Source: Paraburkholderia aspalathi
GTDB lineage: Bacteria > Pseudomonadota > Gammaproteobacteria > Burkholderiales > Burkholderiaceae
Assembly (NCBI RefSeq): GCF_900116445.1
Contig: NZ_FPBH01000042.1
Coordinates: 1 to 64,000, forward strand
Reading direction: 5' to 3'
Length of the DNA stretch: 64,000 nucleotides
The notes beneath the pieces are model-generated. The model searched no databases. It saw nothing but the letters and a program-made list of their open reading frames with translations, and was not told the origin of the DNA. Shown here piece by piece: positions 1-9,124 of the stretch. Each line of letters opens with the position of its first letter. Positions within the stretch are counted from its first letter, which is position 1. Both the position numbers and the translations under genes were made by a program.

Positions 1-960
1 GATCACCGGTGGTTCGAGGAACGGGCGCCGGCGTGCACGCTGCTGGTGTACGTCGACGACGCGACCAGCCGGCTGATGGCGCTGCACTTCACGGCCACCG
101 AGTCGACCTTCAGTTACTTCGAGGCGACACGCGGGTATCTCAGGCAGCATGGCAAACCGGTGGCGTTCTACAGCGACAAGGCCACCGTGTTCCGCTCGGC
201 GCAGACGTCGACGACGGCTGGCAAGGGATTTACGCAGTTTGGGCGGGCCCTGTACGAGCTCAATATCGAGTCATGGTGTGCGAACAGCAGCCAGGCCAAG
301 GGGCGGGTTGAACGGGCGAATCTGACCTTGCAGGACCGGCTCGTGAAGGAACTGCGGCTGCGTGGGATCGATACACATGAAGCCGCGAACGACTATGCGC
401 CCCACTTCGTGGCCGACTACAACACGCGCTTTGGCAAGCCACCGAAGAGCGCTTTTAATGCACACCGGTCACTGCGCGACGACGAGGATCTCGACCTGAT
501 CCTGACGCACCGGGCAACACGCTGCGTGTCGAACACGCTGACCGTCCAGTATGACCGGGTGATCTATCTGCTCGAAGACACGGCCGCGAACCGTGGCCGG
601 ATCCATCACTACATCGACGTCTATGAATATCCGGACGGGCGCATCGAGATCCGTGCGGACGGCAGCGCTCTGCCCTGCTCCCGCTATGACCGGCTCTCGG
701 AGATTGATCAGGGGGCGGTCATCGAGAACAAGCGTCTGGGGCACGCGCTCAGGGTTGCCCAGCAGGTGCAGGCCGAGCGCGATAACCGGCGCGCAGCAGG
801 CTCGCCATCGCGCACCAATCGGGGTGACGAAGTTCGCCCCAGGGTCCGTCCCACCGGGACGCGCAAGCAACGCGAACTTACCGTGGGCGACCTGAACGAG
901 ATCGTGCTGGGAACCGCCGGCGAACGGGCAGGCTCGGTGCTTAAAACCCCGTCCAGATAG
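1..960 (+). CDS. ISNCY-type transposase, 3' part (5' end outside window)
   Basis: This is the C-terminal part of a DDE transposase whose frame is already open at base 1, so the start lies upstream of the window. The acidic triad is readable: Asp in VYVDDATSR near residue 19, Asp in FYSDKATVFR near residue 61, and Glu in AKGRVERAN. An integrase-core fold is followed by a basic tail (RVRPTGTRKQREL). The pattern matches ISNCY (IS1202-like) transposases that I know from Burkholderia. Short repeats resembling transposase-binding sites follow the stop, consistent with the right end of the element. Whether the missing 5' part is intact cannot be seen. Confidence 0.85.
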   Translation, partial: DHRWFEERAPACTLLVYVDDATSRLMALHFTATESTFSYFEATRGYLRQHGKPVAFYSDKATVFRSAQTSTTAGKGFTQFGRALYELNIESWCANSSQAKGRVERANLTLQDRLVKELRLRGIDTHEAANDYAPHFVADYNTRFGKPPKSAFNAHRSLRDDEDLDLILTHRATRCVSNTLTVQYDRVIYLLEDTAANRGRIHHYIDVYEYPDGRIEIRADGSALPCSRYDRLSEIDQGAVIENKRLGHALRVAQQVQAERDNRRAAGSPSRTNRGDEVRPRVRPTGTRKQRELTVGDLNEIVLGTAGERAGSVLKTPSR

Positions 961-982
961 AGATATTTAACCACTCAGAAGC

Positions 983-1142
983 GGACATCTGAACTTGGCC
1001 GGAACCCGGACATCTGAAACAGGCCTCGACATAAGCTGTAGCAGCTTTATGTAAATGTCTGGTTCTGGCTCATTAGAAATGTCCGGTTCCCGGCTCCGGG
1101 CTGGCTGCTGTGGCGCATGCTGCGGCATCACAGCCAGCCCGG
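983..1142. repeat. right-end repeats of the insertion sequence and hairpins
   Basis: The motif ggacatctgaa occurs twice as a direct repeat (983-993 and 1008-1018). Related inverted copies (aatgtctggttctgg, aatgtccggttccc) follow at about 1054-1091. A hairpin sits at 1029-1052, and a 12-bp perfect stem with arms 1096-1107 and 1131-1142 follows. Such arrays are typical of IS ends and transposase-binding sites. The exact end of the element is not resolved. The rest of 961-1246 shows no gene. Confidence 0.5.
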
Positions 1143-1246
1143 AACCAGACCATGCGATCGTACTGGCGGCAGAACGCGGGAATAATCAACGCCTGCACCG
1201 GTGATGCACGCCCGTCCAACGGTTTATTGCAGAGACCGGCGGGCGC

Positions 1247-1540
1247 TCATAGTTTCGAGTCCTGGTACAGCGTATCGCGCGGGAAGAACATGCGTGGCTC
1301 AAAAGGTGGCAGCCTCACGGTCGCTCCTGCCGCAGTCAGTTGGACATTGCAGGTCTGATCGATCTGCTTACCGCTCCTGTAAATGAATGCGCCGGGGCCG
1401 CCATTACATTCATCAGTGTGTTGGACGAGGCGCATTTCACGTCCATTCGAAAGGGATCTCGTGACGACGAACCCGTCCGCGTAGGCTGTGGTCACGTCGA
1501 CGAGGGCGACTACTCCGATTACGACCTTCGCAATCAGCAT
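1247..1540 (-). CDS. small predicted secreted protein
   Basis: This 97-residue protein starts at an ATG preceded by GGAG about 8 bases upstream; a longer in-frame extension has no such site. The first ~21 residues (MLIAKVVIGVVALVDVTTAYA) look like a Sec signal peptide. The mature part has two cysteines (DECNGG and QTCNVQ) that could form one disulphide. I do not recognise a family. It lies between the insertion sequence and the alginate-lyase-like gene, with no sign of sharing an operon with either. Function unknown; exported location is inferred from the leader only. The 208 bases up to the next gene hold nothing further that I can support. Confidence 0.6.
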   Translation of the reverse strand: MLIAKVVIGVVALVDVTTAYADGFVVTRSLSNGREMRLVQHTDECNGGPGAFIYRSGKQIDQTCNVQLTAAGATVRLPPFEPRMFFPRDTLYQDSKL

Positions 1541-1748
1541 GATGGGATCTCCGGGTGCGGCTGCGTGGGACATTGGCTGGAGCCGATGCGTATTGATCAT
1601 ATTAGATCGCGCAGCTTGCAAATTCCAACATCGACCTATGTTCAACCTTTATGGATTTGCGGCGGTCTTGCACGACCGCGCTGGGGCTGAAGCCCAGCCG
1701 CGCGGATGCCAGCGCGCCCACAGCACGTCAGCATCCGCCAGCCCATCA

Positions 1749-4043
1749 CTACACCGAAATCAACGCCGCAATCTGCTCCGCACTAAGCGCGTTGCGGTAG
1801 ATGCGAAACTCGTCGATCAATCCATTGAAATACGGATCGGCTGAAAATTGCGATCGCCCAAGCCAGTTCTGGCTCGTGCTTTCTACACGGAACGGCGCAA
1901 ACGACATTGCCGTGTTGGAGCCAATCGCCGCACCGTTCAGATACAGCGTTCCGACGTTGCCCGATAACGTCACCGCGACGTGCGCCCACTGCCCGGTAGG
2001 CAGGGCCACATTGCCGTAAATGTCCTGCTCGCCCGAGCCACCATTAAGCGTGATGGCAAAGCGCGCGAGTCCGTTATTGGCGCGCGGAGTCAGCATCATG
2101 TAGCGGCCCGTGCCGGAACCGAAATCAAATACACGCTCCCAGTTCTTTACTGCGTTCCAGTACACCCACGCTGCGATCGTAAAGTCCGACACGTCGGCCA
2201 CGATGTCGTTCGGCAGGCTGACATAACCCGTGCTGCCGTCGAGTGATACGGCATTGCCCTTCTTGCCAACCGCCCTGCTCGCACCGCCGACCAGCGTGCC
2301 GGTATGTCCGTTCGCGCTAGAATCCGCAGCACTGGTGCCGCTGCTTTCGTCGAATGCCAGGTAGGTCTGCAGTTGCACCGCCGTGACCGCAACGGCCTCG
2401 TTAGACGCGGCCGATTCGCCGGCCGGTGTCACCGCGGTCACGACGTAGTAATAGGTGCCGGCTGAGAGACCGCTGTCCGTATAGCTGAGCAGATCGGTAA
2501 CGCCACTCGCAATGGACGTGTAGGGTCCGCCAGACGTGGTGCTGCGCTTGACGTTATAGCTCGTCGCGTACGCCGTGCCCCACCACGACAGAACGACCTC
2601 CCCTCCGCTTGCAATCGCGACGAGCGCGCTTGGCGCTAGACCGCTTGCGATCGCATCCAGCGTGCAGGTCAGCGTCCCGTAGCCCAGTTGGTCGTAGCCG
2701 CCGCTGTTCGGTCCATAGTTGCCTCCGCCACCTTCGGGCTGGACCAGTGTCGCGAACTTCTGTGTGTAAGGCGCGGCCAATCCCTTGCGATTGACGTAGT
2801 GGTTGTAGACCAGTGCCCAGCAAGGCCGCGCGTCCCCTTGAGCCGAAGTTGAAAACGCCGTCTGGTTCACCTTGTCTACATTGGTGTAGCGGGCAAAAGG
2901 CACAGTGTAGAAAGTCGTGCCCGACTCGATCAGATTGCTTTTCGCAACGTACTCCGCCCCCATGAGGAAGCGGTTGTTGTCGTAACCGTAGAGATCGATA
3001 CCCTGATTCCAGGCCATTTCGCAGATCGCTCCCGCCAGCGCGATGCCGAGCGTGGCGTGCCCTTGGTCACGTCCCGACTCTTGCCATTGACCCAGGTAGC
3101 CCGGGTGGACGTAGTAGACGGCCTGCAAAATCGCGCCGTTGCCCGCGCCGCTTTTGAAGTACGTGACAGCTTCATCGAATAGCGACTGGTCGTCGCATAG
3201 CACACCAATAGCCATGATCGATGCCACGTTGCACAGATCCCAGTTGGCCCAGTAGTGAGTCACCTCGGTGTTGTTGTGCCGATTGATGAAATCGTGGTTG
3301 ATCGGATAGAAGACGTTGCGCATCATGCTCTGGAAGCTCGCGAAGTCCGCGGCTGCCCAACCTGAATAGGTGCGCATGATTTCACCGGCATTGGCGAATT
3401 CATAGCCGTAGATACCGGCCGCGAGATCGGCGTCGGTATTGCCGCCGATCCCGGTCAACGCCGACGACCAGGCGTTCATGATCTGCACTGCCTTGTCGGC
3501 ATAAGCGGTGTTGCCAGAGACTTTCCAGCGCAATGCGCATGCGTACGCCGCCGCGACGTCATTGAACAGCAAGGAGTAGTTTTGCGAATGCACTCCGTCG
3601 CTACCCCGATAGACGACTGCCTGTGGGCGCGCTGTCCACGACAGGCTTGCATGACTGTTCGAGATCAGGATGTTCCAGCTATCGATCCACGGAGACGCTT
3701 GCGCCGCGACCTTCTGGCTCATCCGATCGAAGTCGGCCTGGGTATGCAGCAGACCTGGATGCACAAACGCGCCGGACGACGAACTGCTCAGCACTGCAGC
3801 TCGTGATGCGGCCGCCGACAGCGATGACTGGGACCCCTGAGCCGACGATGTTCCTCCACCGTCGCCGCCGCAGGCGGACAGAGCCAACGCGCCCAGGCTG
3901 TACAGAAATGTGCGACGCGAAATGCCCTCGGTGATTTGCTCCTGCATCGCCATGGTGTTGGAATGTCCAGACCGTGTTTCAGGCGCATCTGAGTTTACGT
4001 GTGCTCGTTGTGTATCGACCTTGCTCGATTTCGACCTCGTCAT
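1749..4043 (-). CDS. secreted alginate-lyase-family protein with FN3 and LamG domains
   Basis: This 764-residue protein has the N-terminal motif SRRTFLYSLGALALSAC, which combines a twin-arginine-like pattern with a lipobox, so it is probably an exported lipoprotein. After a Ser-rich linker, residues ~95-450 (HPGLLHTQADFDRM, then an Ala/Trp-rich helical part with NDVAAAYACALRW and NNTEVTHYWANWD) match the alpha/alpha-barrel alginate lyase fold. A fibronectin-III module (~463-552) and a LamG/concanavalin-like module (~555-764) follow, suggesting attachment to polysaccharide. GAGAGAAGAAG precedes the chosen ATG. It probably cleaves a uronate-containing or other acidic glycan, but the substrate cannot be read from the sequence. 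It stands alone. Confidence 0.85.
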   Translation of the reverse strand: MTRSKSSKVDTQRAHVNSDAPETRSGHSNTMAMQEQITEGISRRTFLYSLGALALSACGGDGGGTSSAQGSQSSLSAAASRAAVLSSSSSGAFVHPGLLHTQADFDRMSQKVAAQASPWIDSWNILISNSHASLSWTARPQAVVYRGSDGVHSQNYSLLFNDVAAAYACALRWKVSGNTAYADKAVQIMNAWSSALTGIGGNTDADLAAGIYGYEFANAGEIMRTYSGWAAADFASFQSMMRNVFYPINHDFINRHNNTEVTHYWANWDLCNVASIMAIGVLCDDQSLFDEAVTYFKSGAGNGAILQAVYYVHPGYLGQWQESGRDQGHATLGIALAGAICEMAWNQGIDLYGYDNNRFLMGAEYVAKSNLIESGTTFYTVPFARYTNVDKVNQTAFSTSAQGDARPCWALVYNHYVNRKGLAAPYTQKFATLVQPEGGGGNYGPNSGGYDQLGYGTLTCTLDAIASGLAPSALVAIASGGEVVLSWWGTAYATSYNVKRSTTSGGPYTSIASGVTDLLSYTDSGLSAGTYYYVVTAVTPAGESAASNEAVAVTAVQLQTYLAFDESSGTSAADSSANGHTGTLVGGASRAVGKKGNAVSLDGSTGYVSLPNDIVADVSDFTIAAWVYWNAVKNWERVFDFGSGTGRYMMLTPRANNGLARFAITLNGGSGEQDIYGNVALPTGQWAHVAVTLSGNVGTLYLNGAAIGSNTAMSFAPFRVESTSQNWLGRSQFSADPYFNGLIDEFRIYRNALSAEQIAALISV

Positions 4044-4781
4044 GCTCTTCTTCTCTCCGAATAAGACGGTCCCGATGGTTTTTTGTGGAGCCGTTCTGGG
4101 TGCCGTCAGTTGTTGGCAAACGTTTGCTTTTGCGGCCGCGATATGTGCCGTCCGCGTTCAGATGCGGATAACACCATTGCGGCCTTTTTCCTGATGCAGT
4201 TCAATGAGTGTTATTGAAGATTCCACTCGCCTCGTGAAACACACGCGGTCGCAGTCTGATTAATTTCGATAAATGATGACTAAAAATGCGGAAAGAAATT
4301 GGTGTCGACCACGGCACCACGTCTACTGATGATCCCTGCATCATCAAGGTATACGGCCGATTTAATTCAGTCTGAAGGGGGAAATGCAGATTGCTTCTAT
4401 AGATTAAGGTAATTTATTGTGAGAGATACGCCTTCAAAAAATATTCAATAAAAAATAAGGAAATCCCTATATATAAATCAGGATTTGCTTACGGCAAAGA
4501 ATAGAAATCTCATATAGTGTGCGCATTGCCATATATGGCAATGCATGCCGCGACTGTTGTCAGGTCTGACCGTCGGCAGCGGGCTGAGGAGTGTCAATAG
4601 CTTCCGCATGAAGCAACGCCGTTCCGCTCACTGCGCACGCAACGCCCACCAAACGTCGACCAACGATTCACCTCCCCCTTTTTTACATCCTGTTCAGTCC
4701 AAATGAGGCCAGGCGAAATCGGACGCAGTTGTGCAAGACTTCTATCAGATTGACCACATGATTCACACGGGCGGGGCGCAC
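4044..4781. other. long AT-rich intergenic region
   Basis: About 740 bases without a convincing gene. The stretch ~4200-4520 is much richer in A and T than the rest of the window (runs such as aaaaaatattcaataaaaaat). The left part must hold the promoter of the alginate-lyase-like gene. The right part contains the 4523-4544 palindrome. Small open frames here lack a ribosome site. Confidence 0.6.
4523..4544. promoter_or_regulatory. perfect 22-bp palindrome, candidate operator
   Basis: The half-site gcattgccata is followed directly by its exact reverse complement tatggcaatgc, giving 22 bp without mismatch or spacer. It lies in AT-rich intergenic DNA, about 240 bases before the next predicted plus-strand start. 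A dimeric regulator site is likely, but no partner can be named. Confidence 0.5.
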
Positions 4782-5009
4782 ATGGATGAGAAAGTGACTT
4801 ATGTGTACGAGTACACGGGTGGCTTTGGCACATACCGTACTACCGGTACACGGGCAGCACATCAACTTCCTCTTGTCGGCGATAACGTAACAATGAAGGT
4901 CGACGACCTCGGATTCGATGGCGTGCTGAAAGTGAAGTCACGACTCTTCGACTATGACAAATCGGGCGCATTGACTGTCATTCTGAGTCTGTCTCATACG
5001 GTCGCTTAG
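4782..5009 (+). CDS. hypothetical protein, 75 residues
   Basis: Short frame starting MDEKVTYVYEYTGGF, with a G-rich but non-canonical ribosome site (gggcgggg) upstream. An in-frame start at 4731 would add 17 residues. The composition (alternating hydrophobic and charged residues, ending TVILSLSHTVA) suggests a compact beta-rich cytoplasmic protein. No family is recognised, and there is no signal peptide or membrane segment. It could be a real small gene or a chance frame; coding-like composition and position after a regulatory palindrome favour a gene weakly. Confidence 0.45.
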   Translation: MDEKVTYVYEYTGGFGTYRTTGTRAAHQLPLVGDNVTMKVDDLGFDGVLKVKSRLFDYDKSGALTVILSLSHTVA

Positions 5010-5289
5010 GATGGCTCAGCGACTAACCTGTGCAGCGGTGAATGCCAACGCAGTCGCACGCCAAATATCGCGGAAACTCACTCCGCCTTGCAACGTGCTC
5101 GATAAGCCCCTTCCCTCTAACAGCGCTCGGATATACGGCGTACGTCTATACGATCAAGATGACAGTCTCTTGAGACTGTCGCAGGTAATCCACCACGCAT
5201 GACAACATTTAACGTGACAACCCCGTCTGCCGTGCGTCTGAAAGGCACTATAGTAGAGAGGACTTCCAGCCAGCAGAAGGAGTTCGAGT

Positions 5290-5748
5290 ATGAAATCACG
5301 CACCTATCGCATCGCAGCTACAGGAATGCTGATCGCAGCATTGCTACCTGTCCCGGCCGCTCAGGCGCAGCTCGGTAACCTGCTCAATCAGGGCTCGGGT
5401 GGTGGATCGTCCGGCGGCCTCGGGAGCCTCGGCGGCATGGGCAGTGCCTTGTCAGGCCAGTCATTAACTTCAGGCAGCACCAGCAACGTCGCGGGTGTGC
5501 TGGACTTCTGCATCAAGAACAACTATCTCAGCGGCGGCAGCGCGTCTTCGGTCAAGGACTCGCTGATGAGCAAACTGCCGGGCGGCTCCAGTTCGGCCTC
5601 GACGGACAGCGGCTATACCAATGGTGCCAAGGGCATCTTGAGCAGCGGCGACGGCAAGCAACTGGACCTGAGCGGTGGCGGCCTGAAAGAACAGGTCACG
5701 AAACAGGTCTGCGACAAGATTCTCGCCCAGGGGAAATCCTTGCTGTGA
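5290..5748 (+). CDS. DUF2501 (YjjA-like) secreted protein
   Basis: This 152-residue protein begins with a clear signal peptide (MKSRTYRIAATGMLIAALL... ending AAQA, ~26 residues). A Gly/Ser-rich stretch follows (GSGGGSSGGLGSLGG, ~35-60), then the conserved C-terminal region with two cysteines (LDFCIKNNYL and KQVCDKIL). This is the pattern of DUF2501, the family of E. coli YjjA, a periplasmic protein of unknown role. The ribosome site is strong (aaggag, seven bases before the ATG). A possible -10 element (tatagt) lies about 35 bases before the start codon. The next gene follows after 13 bases and may be co-transcribed. Confidence 0.85.
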   Translation: MKSRTYRIAATGMLIAALLPVPAAQAQLGNLLNQGSGGGSSGGLGSLGGMGSALSGQSLTSGSTSNVAGVLDFCIKNNYLSGGSASSVKDSLMSKLPGGSSSASTDSGYTNGAKGILSSGDGKQLDLSGGGLKEQVTKQVCDKILAQGKSLL

Positions 5749-5761
5749 GCGGGCGTGGAAC

Positions 5762-6985
5762 ATGTTGATGCAGAACACGGAATCCGATACGCCCCTCGAG
5801 CTGCCCGCACATAGTTCGCCATGGAGCATCTTCTGCATTTTCCTGCGGCTCGGCCTGACCTCGTTCGGTGGCCCTGCCGCCCATCTCGGCTACTTCCGCG
5901 ACGAGTTTGTTAAACGCCGCAGATGGCTCGACGAGCACACGTTTAGCGATCTGGTCGCGTTGTGCCAGTTTCTGCCGGGCCCCGGCAGCAGTCAGGTCGG
6001 TATCGCGATCGGCCGCTTTCGTGGCGGCATCGCGGGCGCGTTGGCGGCCTGGCTCGGCTTCACGCTGCCGTCGGTGCTGTTGATGGTCGCGTTTGCCTAC
6101 GGTTTCACCCATCTGGCAGAGGCAAACGGGCTTCATCTGCTGCGCGGCCTCAAACTCGCTGCGGTCGCCGTCGTTGCGCAGGCAGTCTGGTCGATGGGAC
6201 GCACGCTCTGCCCCGACCGCGCCCGCGTCACGATCGCGGCTGCGTCAGCCATTGCGGTGATCGTGCTCGGTGCGACTTACGGGCAGATCGCATCGATCGT
6301 CGTGGCGGGCATCGCGGGCGCCCTGCTTCTCAAATCGTCGACCGAGGTGCCGCGCGCGCCGCTCGGCATGCCCGGCACGAAGGCCGGCGCCCTTCTTTGC
6401 CTCACTGCCTTCGGGCTGCTGCTGTTCGGCTTGCCCGCCGCGGCCGCCTTGCTGCATGCGTATCCACTCGACCTGTTCGCTGCGTTCTACCGGGTCGGCT
6501 CGCTGGTGTTCGGCGGCGGCCATGTCGTGCTGCCTTTGCTGGAAGCGGTCGTCGTGCCGCGCGGTTGGCTCTCGACCAATTCTTTCATGGCCGGCTACGG
6601 CGCAGCCCAGGCGATACCGGGGCCGCTATTTACTTTCGCGGCGTTTCTAGGCGCCGCCAGCACCGGTTATCCGGCGGGTATAGGCGGTGCGCTGATCGCC
6701 ACCGTTGCAATTTTTCTGCCGTCGTTTTTGCTGGTCGGCGCCGCGTTGCCGCTGTGGGGCGAACTGCGGGCATTCGCGTCGATGCGCCGGGCGATGGCCG
6801 GCATCAACGCTGCCGTGGTCGGCATTCTGCTCGCCGCGCTCTACGATCCCGTCTGGACCAGCGCGGTGCACAGTGGACGCGATTTCGCCCTCGTCATCGT
6901 GGCGCTCGCTTTGCTCGGCTGGTGGCGCCTGCCTTCATGGGCCGTGGTGCTGCTCACGGCGCTGCTCGCGTGGTGGGTCGTCTGA
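5762..6985 (+). CDS. chrA: chromate transporter, CHR family
   Basis: This 407-residue inner-membrane protein has the two homologous halves of long-chain CHR proteins. The N-half motif is SFGGPAAHLGYFRDEFV with FLPGPGSSQVG. The C-half has VFGGGHVVLPLLE with GAAQAIPGPLFTFAAFLG. Each half contains about five to six hydrophobic segments. The family exports chromate. No chrB regulator is adjacent. Starts at 5762 and 5768 are both possible. The upstream DUF2501 gene is close, but no functional link is known. Identification of the family is secure; chromate as the in vivo substrate is inference. Confidence 0.92.
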   Translation: MLMQNTESDTPLELPAHSSPWSIFCIFLRLGLTSFGGPAAHLGYFRDEFVKRRRWLDEHTFSDLVALCQFLPGPGSSQVGIAIGRFRGGIAGALAAWLGFTLPSVLLMVAFAYGFTHLAEANGLHLLRGLKLAAVAVVAQAVWSMGRTLCPDRARVTIAAASAIAVIVLGATYGQIASIVVAGIAGALLLKSSTEVPRAPLGMPGTKAGALLCLTAFGLLLFGLPAAAALLHAYPLDLFAAFYRVGSLVFGGGHVVLPLLEAVVVPRGWLSTNSFMAGYGAAQAIPGPLFTFAAFLGAASTGYPAGIGGALIATVAIFLPSFLLVGAALPLWGELRAFASMRRAMAGINAAVVGILLAALYDPVWTSAVHSGRDFALVIVALALLGWWRLPSWAVVLLTALLAWWVV

Positions 6986-7202
6986 ATTCCCTTCCACCAT
7001 CGTTCCCCGCCTGAATCGGCGCGGGCATTCGACGTCAGGCGCGAAATCTGCTGCTCGATAGACCCGTTGATCGCATGTGCCGGAATCGCCCTGCTGCAGG
7101 CCGGTTCGGGCACGCGACTTCAACGGCCCAATCGGGGCGACCGGTAACGTTTTCCATAGCAGGCAAGCTGGTCCCGTCCGTCGAACGAAAAGGAGAACAA
7201 CG

Positions 7203-7373
7203 ATGACCCTGCTCATTTATCTCGTAGGTTGGATCATTCTGATAGGCGGCGTGGCGTGGGGACTGATGGCGCTGCATGTTGCACAACATACGATCGCGAT
7301 CGTCGCGGTCGTCATGCTCGGCCTCGCGGTGATCACCGGCGCCACGCGAACCCGTAACCGCGACCGGTCATAG
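7203..7373 (+). CDS. small two-helix membrane protein
   Basis: A 56-residue protein starting MTLLIYLVGWIILIGG, with a strong ribosome site (aggagaacaacg) directly upstream; this decides the start over longer in-frame possibilities. Two hydrophobic segments (~2-24 and ~29-45) are followed by a basic tail (TRTRNRDRS), so a small inner-membrane hairpin is predicted. I recognise no function. It sits between chrA and the iron-signalling operon, whose Fur box lies just after its stop. Confidence 0.7.
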   Translation: MTLLIYLVGWIILIGGVAWGLMALHVAQHTIAIVAVVMLGLAVITGATRTRNRDRS

Positions 7374-7417
7374 CGCCAGGCACGTTCTCATTCCACCCTT
7401 ACATTTTGTCATGCTAT

Positions 7418-7436
7418 GATGCGAATCGTTCTCATT
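7418..7436 (+). promoter_or_regulatory. Fur box before the FecI-like sigma gene
   Basis: The core aatcgttctcatt (7424-7436) matches 10 of 13 bases of the Fur consensus core AATGATTATCATT. It lies 44 bases before the sigma-factor start, where iron repression of a fecIR-type locus is expected. Confidence 0.65.
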
Positions 7437-7479
7437 TACAAGGGCGCCGCATCCATCGATCCGGCGCGTCCGGTAGGCC

Positions 7480-7992
7480 ATGGCGGCAAACGAATCGGCC
7501 CTGCATCACGAGATGCATGCGCTCTACAGCAATCATCACGGCTGGCTCCACGCGTGGCTGCGTAAGAAGCTCGGCTGCGCGCATCGCGCGGCCGACCTTG
7601 CGCACGACACGTTCGTGCGTCTGCTCGCCCGCGATGAACCGCTCGCCCTGGAAGAACCGCGTGCGTTCCTGACGACCGTCGCGCAACGCGTGATAGCCAA
7701 CTACTGGCGTCGCGAGCAGATCGAGCGCGCTTATCTGGAAGCATTGGCGCTCGCCCCCGAAAGTTTTGCGCCCTCGCCTGAAGAGCGTGCGTTGCTTCTC
7801 GAAGCGCTGTGTGAAATCGACAGTCTGCTGGAGCGACTGCCGCTCGCCGTCAAGCGTGCGTTCCTTCTTGCCCAGCTCGACGGCTTGAGCCATGCCGAAA
7901 TCGCCGCACAACTGAAGCTGTCCGTCTCGACCGTGAAACGCCATCTGGTGCGCGCCGGCGCGCAGTGTTTCTTTGCGCTCAGCGCGGCCTGA
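7480..7992 (+). CDS. FecI-like ECF RNA polymerase sigma factor
   Basis: A 170-residue ECF sigma factor of the iron-starvation group. Region 2 is seen at ~12-75 (LVxxxHHGWLHAWLRKKLG, AADLAHDTFVRLL, RAFLTTVAQRVIANYWRR). Region 4 is at ~110-160 (LPLAVKRAFLLAQLDGLSHAEIAAQL, then SVSTVKRHLVRA as recognition helix). It should direct transcription of the receptor gene downstream once released by the FecR-like regulator. The Fur box upstream predicts induction in low iron. The next gene starts 11 bases after its stop, consistent with an operon. Confidence 0.92.
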   Translation: MAANESALHHEMHALYSNHHGWLHAWLRKKLGCAHRAADLAHDTFVRLLARDEPLALEEPRAFLTTVAQRVIANYWRREQIERAYLEALALAPESFAPSPEERALLLEALCEIDSLLERLPLAVKRAFLLAQLDGLSHAEIAAQLKLSVSTVKRHLVRAGAQCFFALSAA

Positions 7993-8003
7993 CGGATCGA
8001 CGG

Positions 8004-9008
8004 ATGAACGCGAGCGCGCGACCCGATATTCCGCAGCACATCGCCCTGCGCGCCGTGGAGTGGTGGATGGAACTGCAATCCGGTGACACCACGCGCGCGC
8101 AGCAACTCGCGCTAACGCGCTGGCGCGCGGAACATCCCGATCATGAGCGTGCATGGCAACACCTCTGCAGCGTTAGCAGCCGCTTCCGGGGCCTCGCTGA
8201 AACAGGCACGGGCAACGCAGACGCAGGTGGCGCGGCGGCCGCACGCGCTGCGCTGACGCGTCCTGGCTCGGCGAAGCGCCGTGCGAGTGTCAAAGTCCTC
8301 GCAAGCCTGCTGTTCACCGGCGGCGCGACATGGATTGCCGGTGAACACGTGCCGTGGCGCGCATGGAGCGCGGATGCGCGCACTGCAATCGGCGAACGCC
8401 GCACCATGACGCTTGCCGACGGCACCCGCCTGACACTGAATACCGACAGCGCCATCGATATCCGTTTCAGCAGTGCCGAGCGCCGCGTGCACCTGATCAG
8501 AGGTGAAATCATGATCGCGACCGGTCACGGCGGGCGTGAGCGACGGCCGTTCTTCGTCGAGACCGCGCAAGGCAGTTTGCAGCCTTTGGGCACGCGCTTC
8601 GCCGTCAGACAACAGAGCGCGCTCTGCCGCCTCGATGTGTTCGAAGGCGCCGTGCGGATCAATCCATTCGATGCTCCCGGTCTCGCGCCGATCGTCCATG
8701 CAGGCCAACGCGCCCGCTTTACACGTGATGACATCAGCGCGGTCGAGCCGATCAGCGAGAACGACGCAGCATGGACGGATGGCCTGATCGTCGCGAGCGG
8801 CATGCGGCTCGGCGACTTCGTGAACGAGCTCGACCGCTACCGCACGGGGCATCTGAGCTGCGATCCCTCCGTGGCCGGTTTGCGGCTTTCGGGCACCTTC
8901 CCGCTCGCCGACCCCGACCTCGTGCTCGACACCCTGACGAGAACCTTGCCGGTTGAGGTCGTGTTCATCTCACGCTACTGGGGTACCGTGCGCGCGGCTC
9001 GCTCTTAA
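8004..9008 (+). CDS. FecR-like anti-sigma / sigma regulator
   Basis: A 334-residue protein of the FecR family. An N-terminal cytoplasmic sigma-binding domain (IALRAVEWWMELQSGD, ARWxAEHPDHERAWQH) is followed by a single membrane-like segment at ~95-115 (VKVLASLLFTGGATWIAG). The periplasmic FecR domain is recognisable (GERRTMTLADGTRLTLNTDSA, then GEIMIATGH and PLGTRFAVRQ). It ends with an STN-like carboxy domain that would contact the receptor. The start at 8004 fits the family length and leaves 11 bases after the sigma gene. It receives the signal from the TonB receptor encoded next and controls the sigma factor. Confidence 0.9.
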   Translation: MNASARPDIPQHIALRAVEWWMELQSGDTTRAQQLALTRWRAEHPDHERAWQHLCSVSSRFRGLAETGTGNADAGGAAAARAALTRPGSAKRRASVKVLASLLFTGGATWIAGEHVPWRAWSADARTAIGERRTMTLADGTRLTLNTDSAIDIRFSSAERRVHLIRGEIMIATGHGGRERRPFFVETAQGSLQPLGTRFAVRQQSALCRLDVFEGAVRINPFDAPGLAPIVHAGQRARFTRDDISAVEPISENDAAWTDGLIVASGMRLGDFVNELDRYRTGHLSCDPSVAGLRLSGTFPLADPDLVLDTLTRTLPVEVVFISRYWGTVRAARS

Positions 9009-9124
9009 AACCGGCTTGCGCTACCGGCGCTGAAATTTTTTCGTTTGTTGTGAGCTGTTTTCGAATCTCGCGTGACAAGGGAGATGAGAGCAACACATCG
9101 TCTACCTTCCTGCGAGCTTTGAAC

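Noticed and set aside
1110..1690. Overlapping plus-strand frames opposite the small secreted protein
   Set aside because: They are antisense to a frame with a signal peptide and ribosome site and show no protein features.
1702..1738. Hairpin gcggatgc/gcatccgc after the alginate-lyase-like gene
   Set aside because: The loop is 21 bases and no T run follows on the minus strand, so a terminator call is not supported.
5011..5202. 63-codon plus-strand frame after the small hypothetical gene
   Set aside because: No ribosome site, no family pattern, and it begins one base after another stop; more likely chance.
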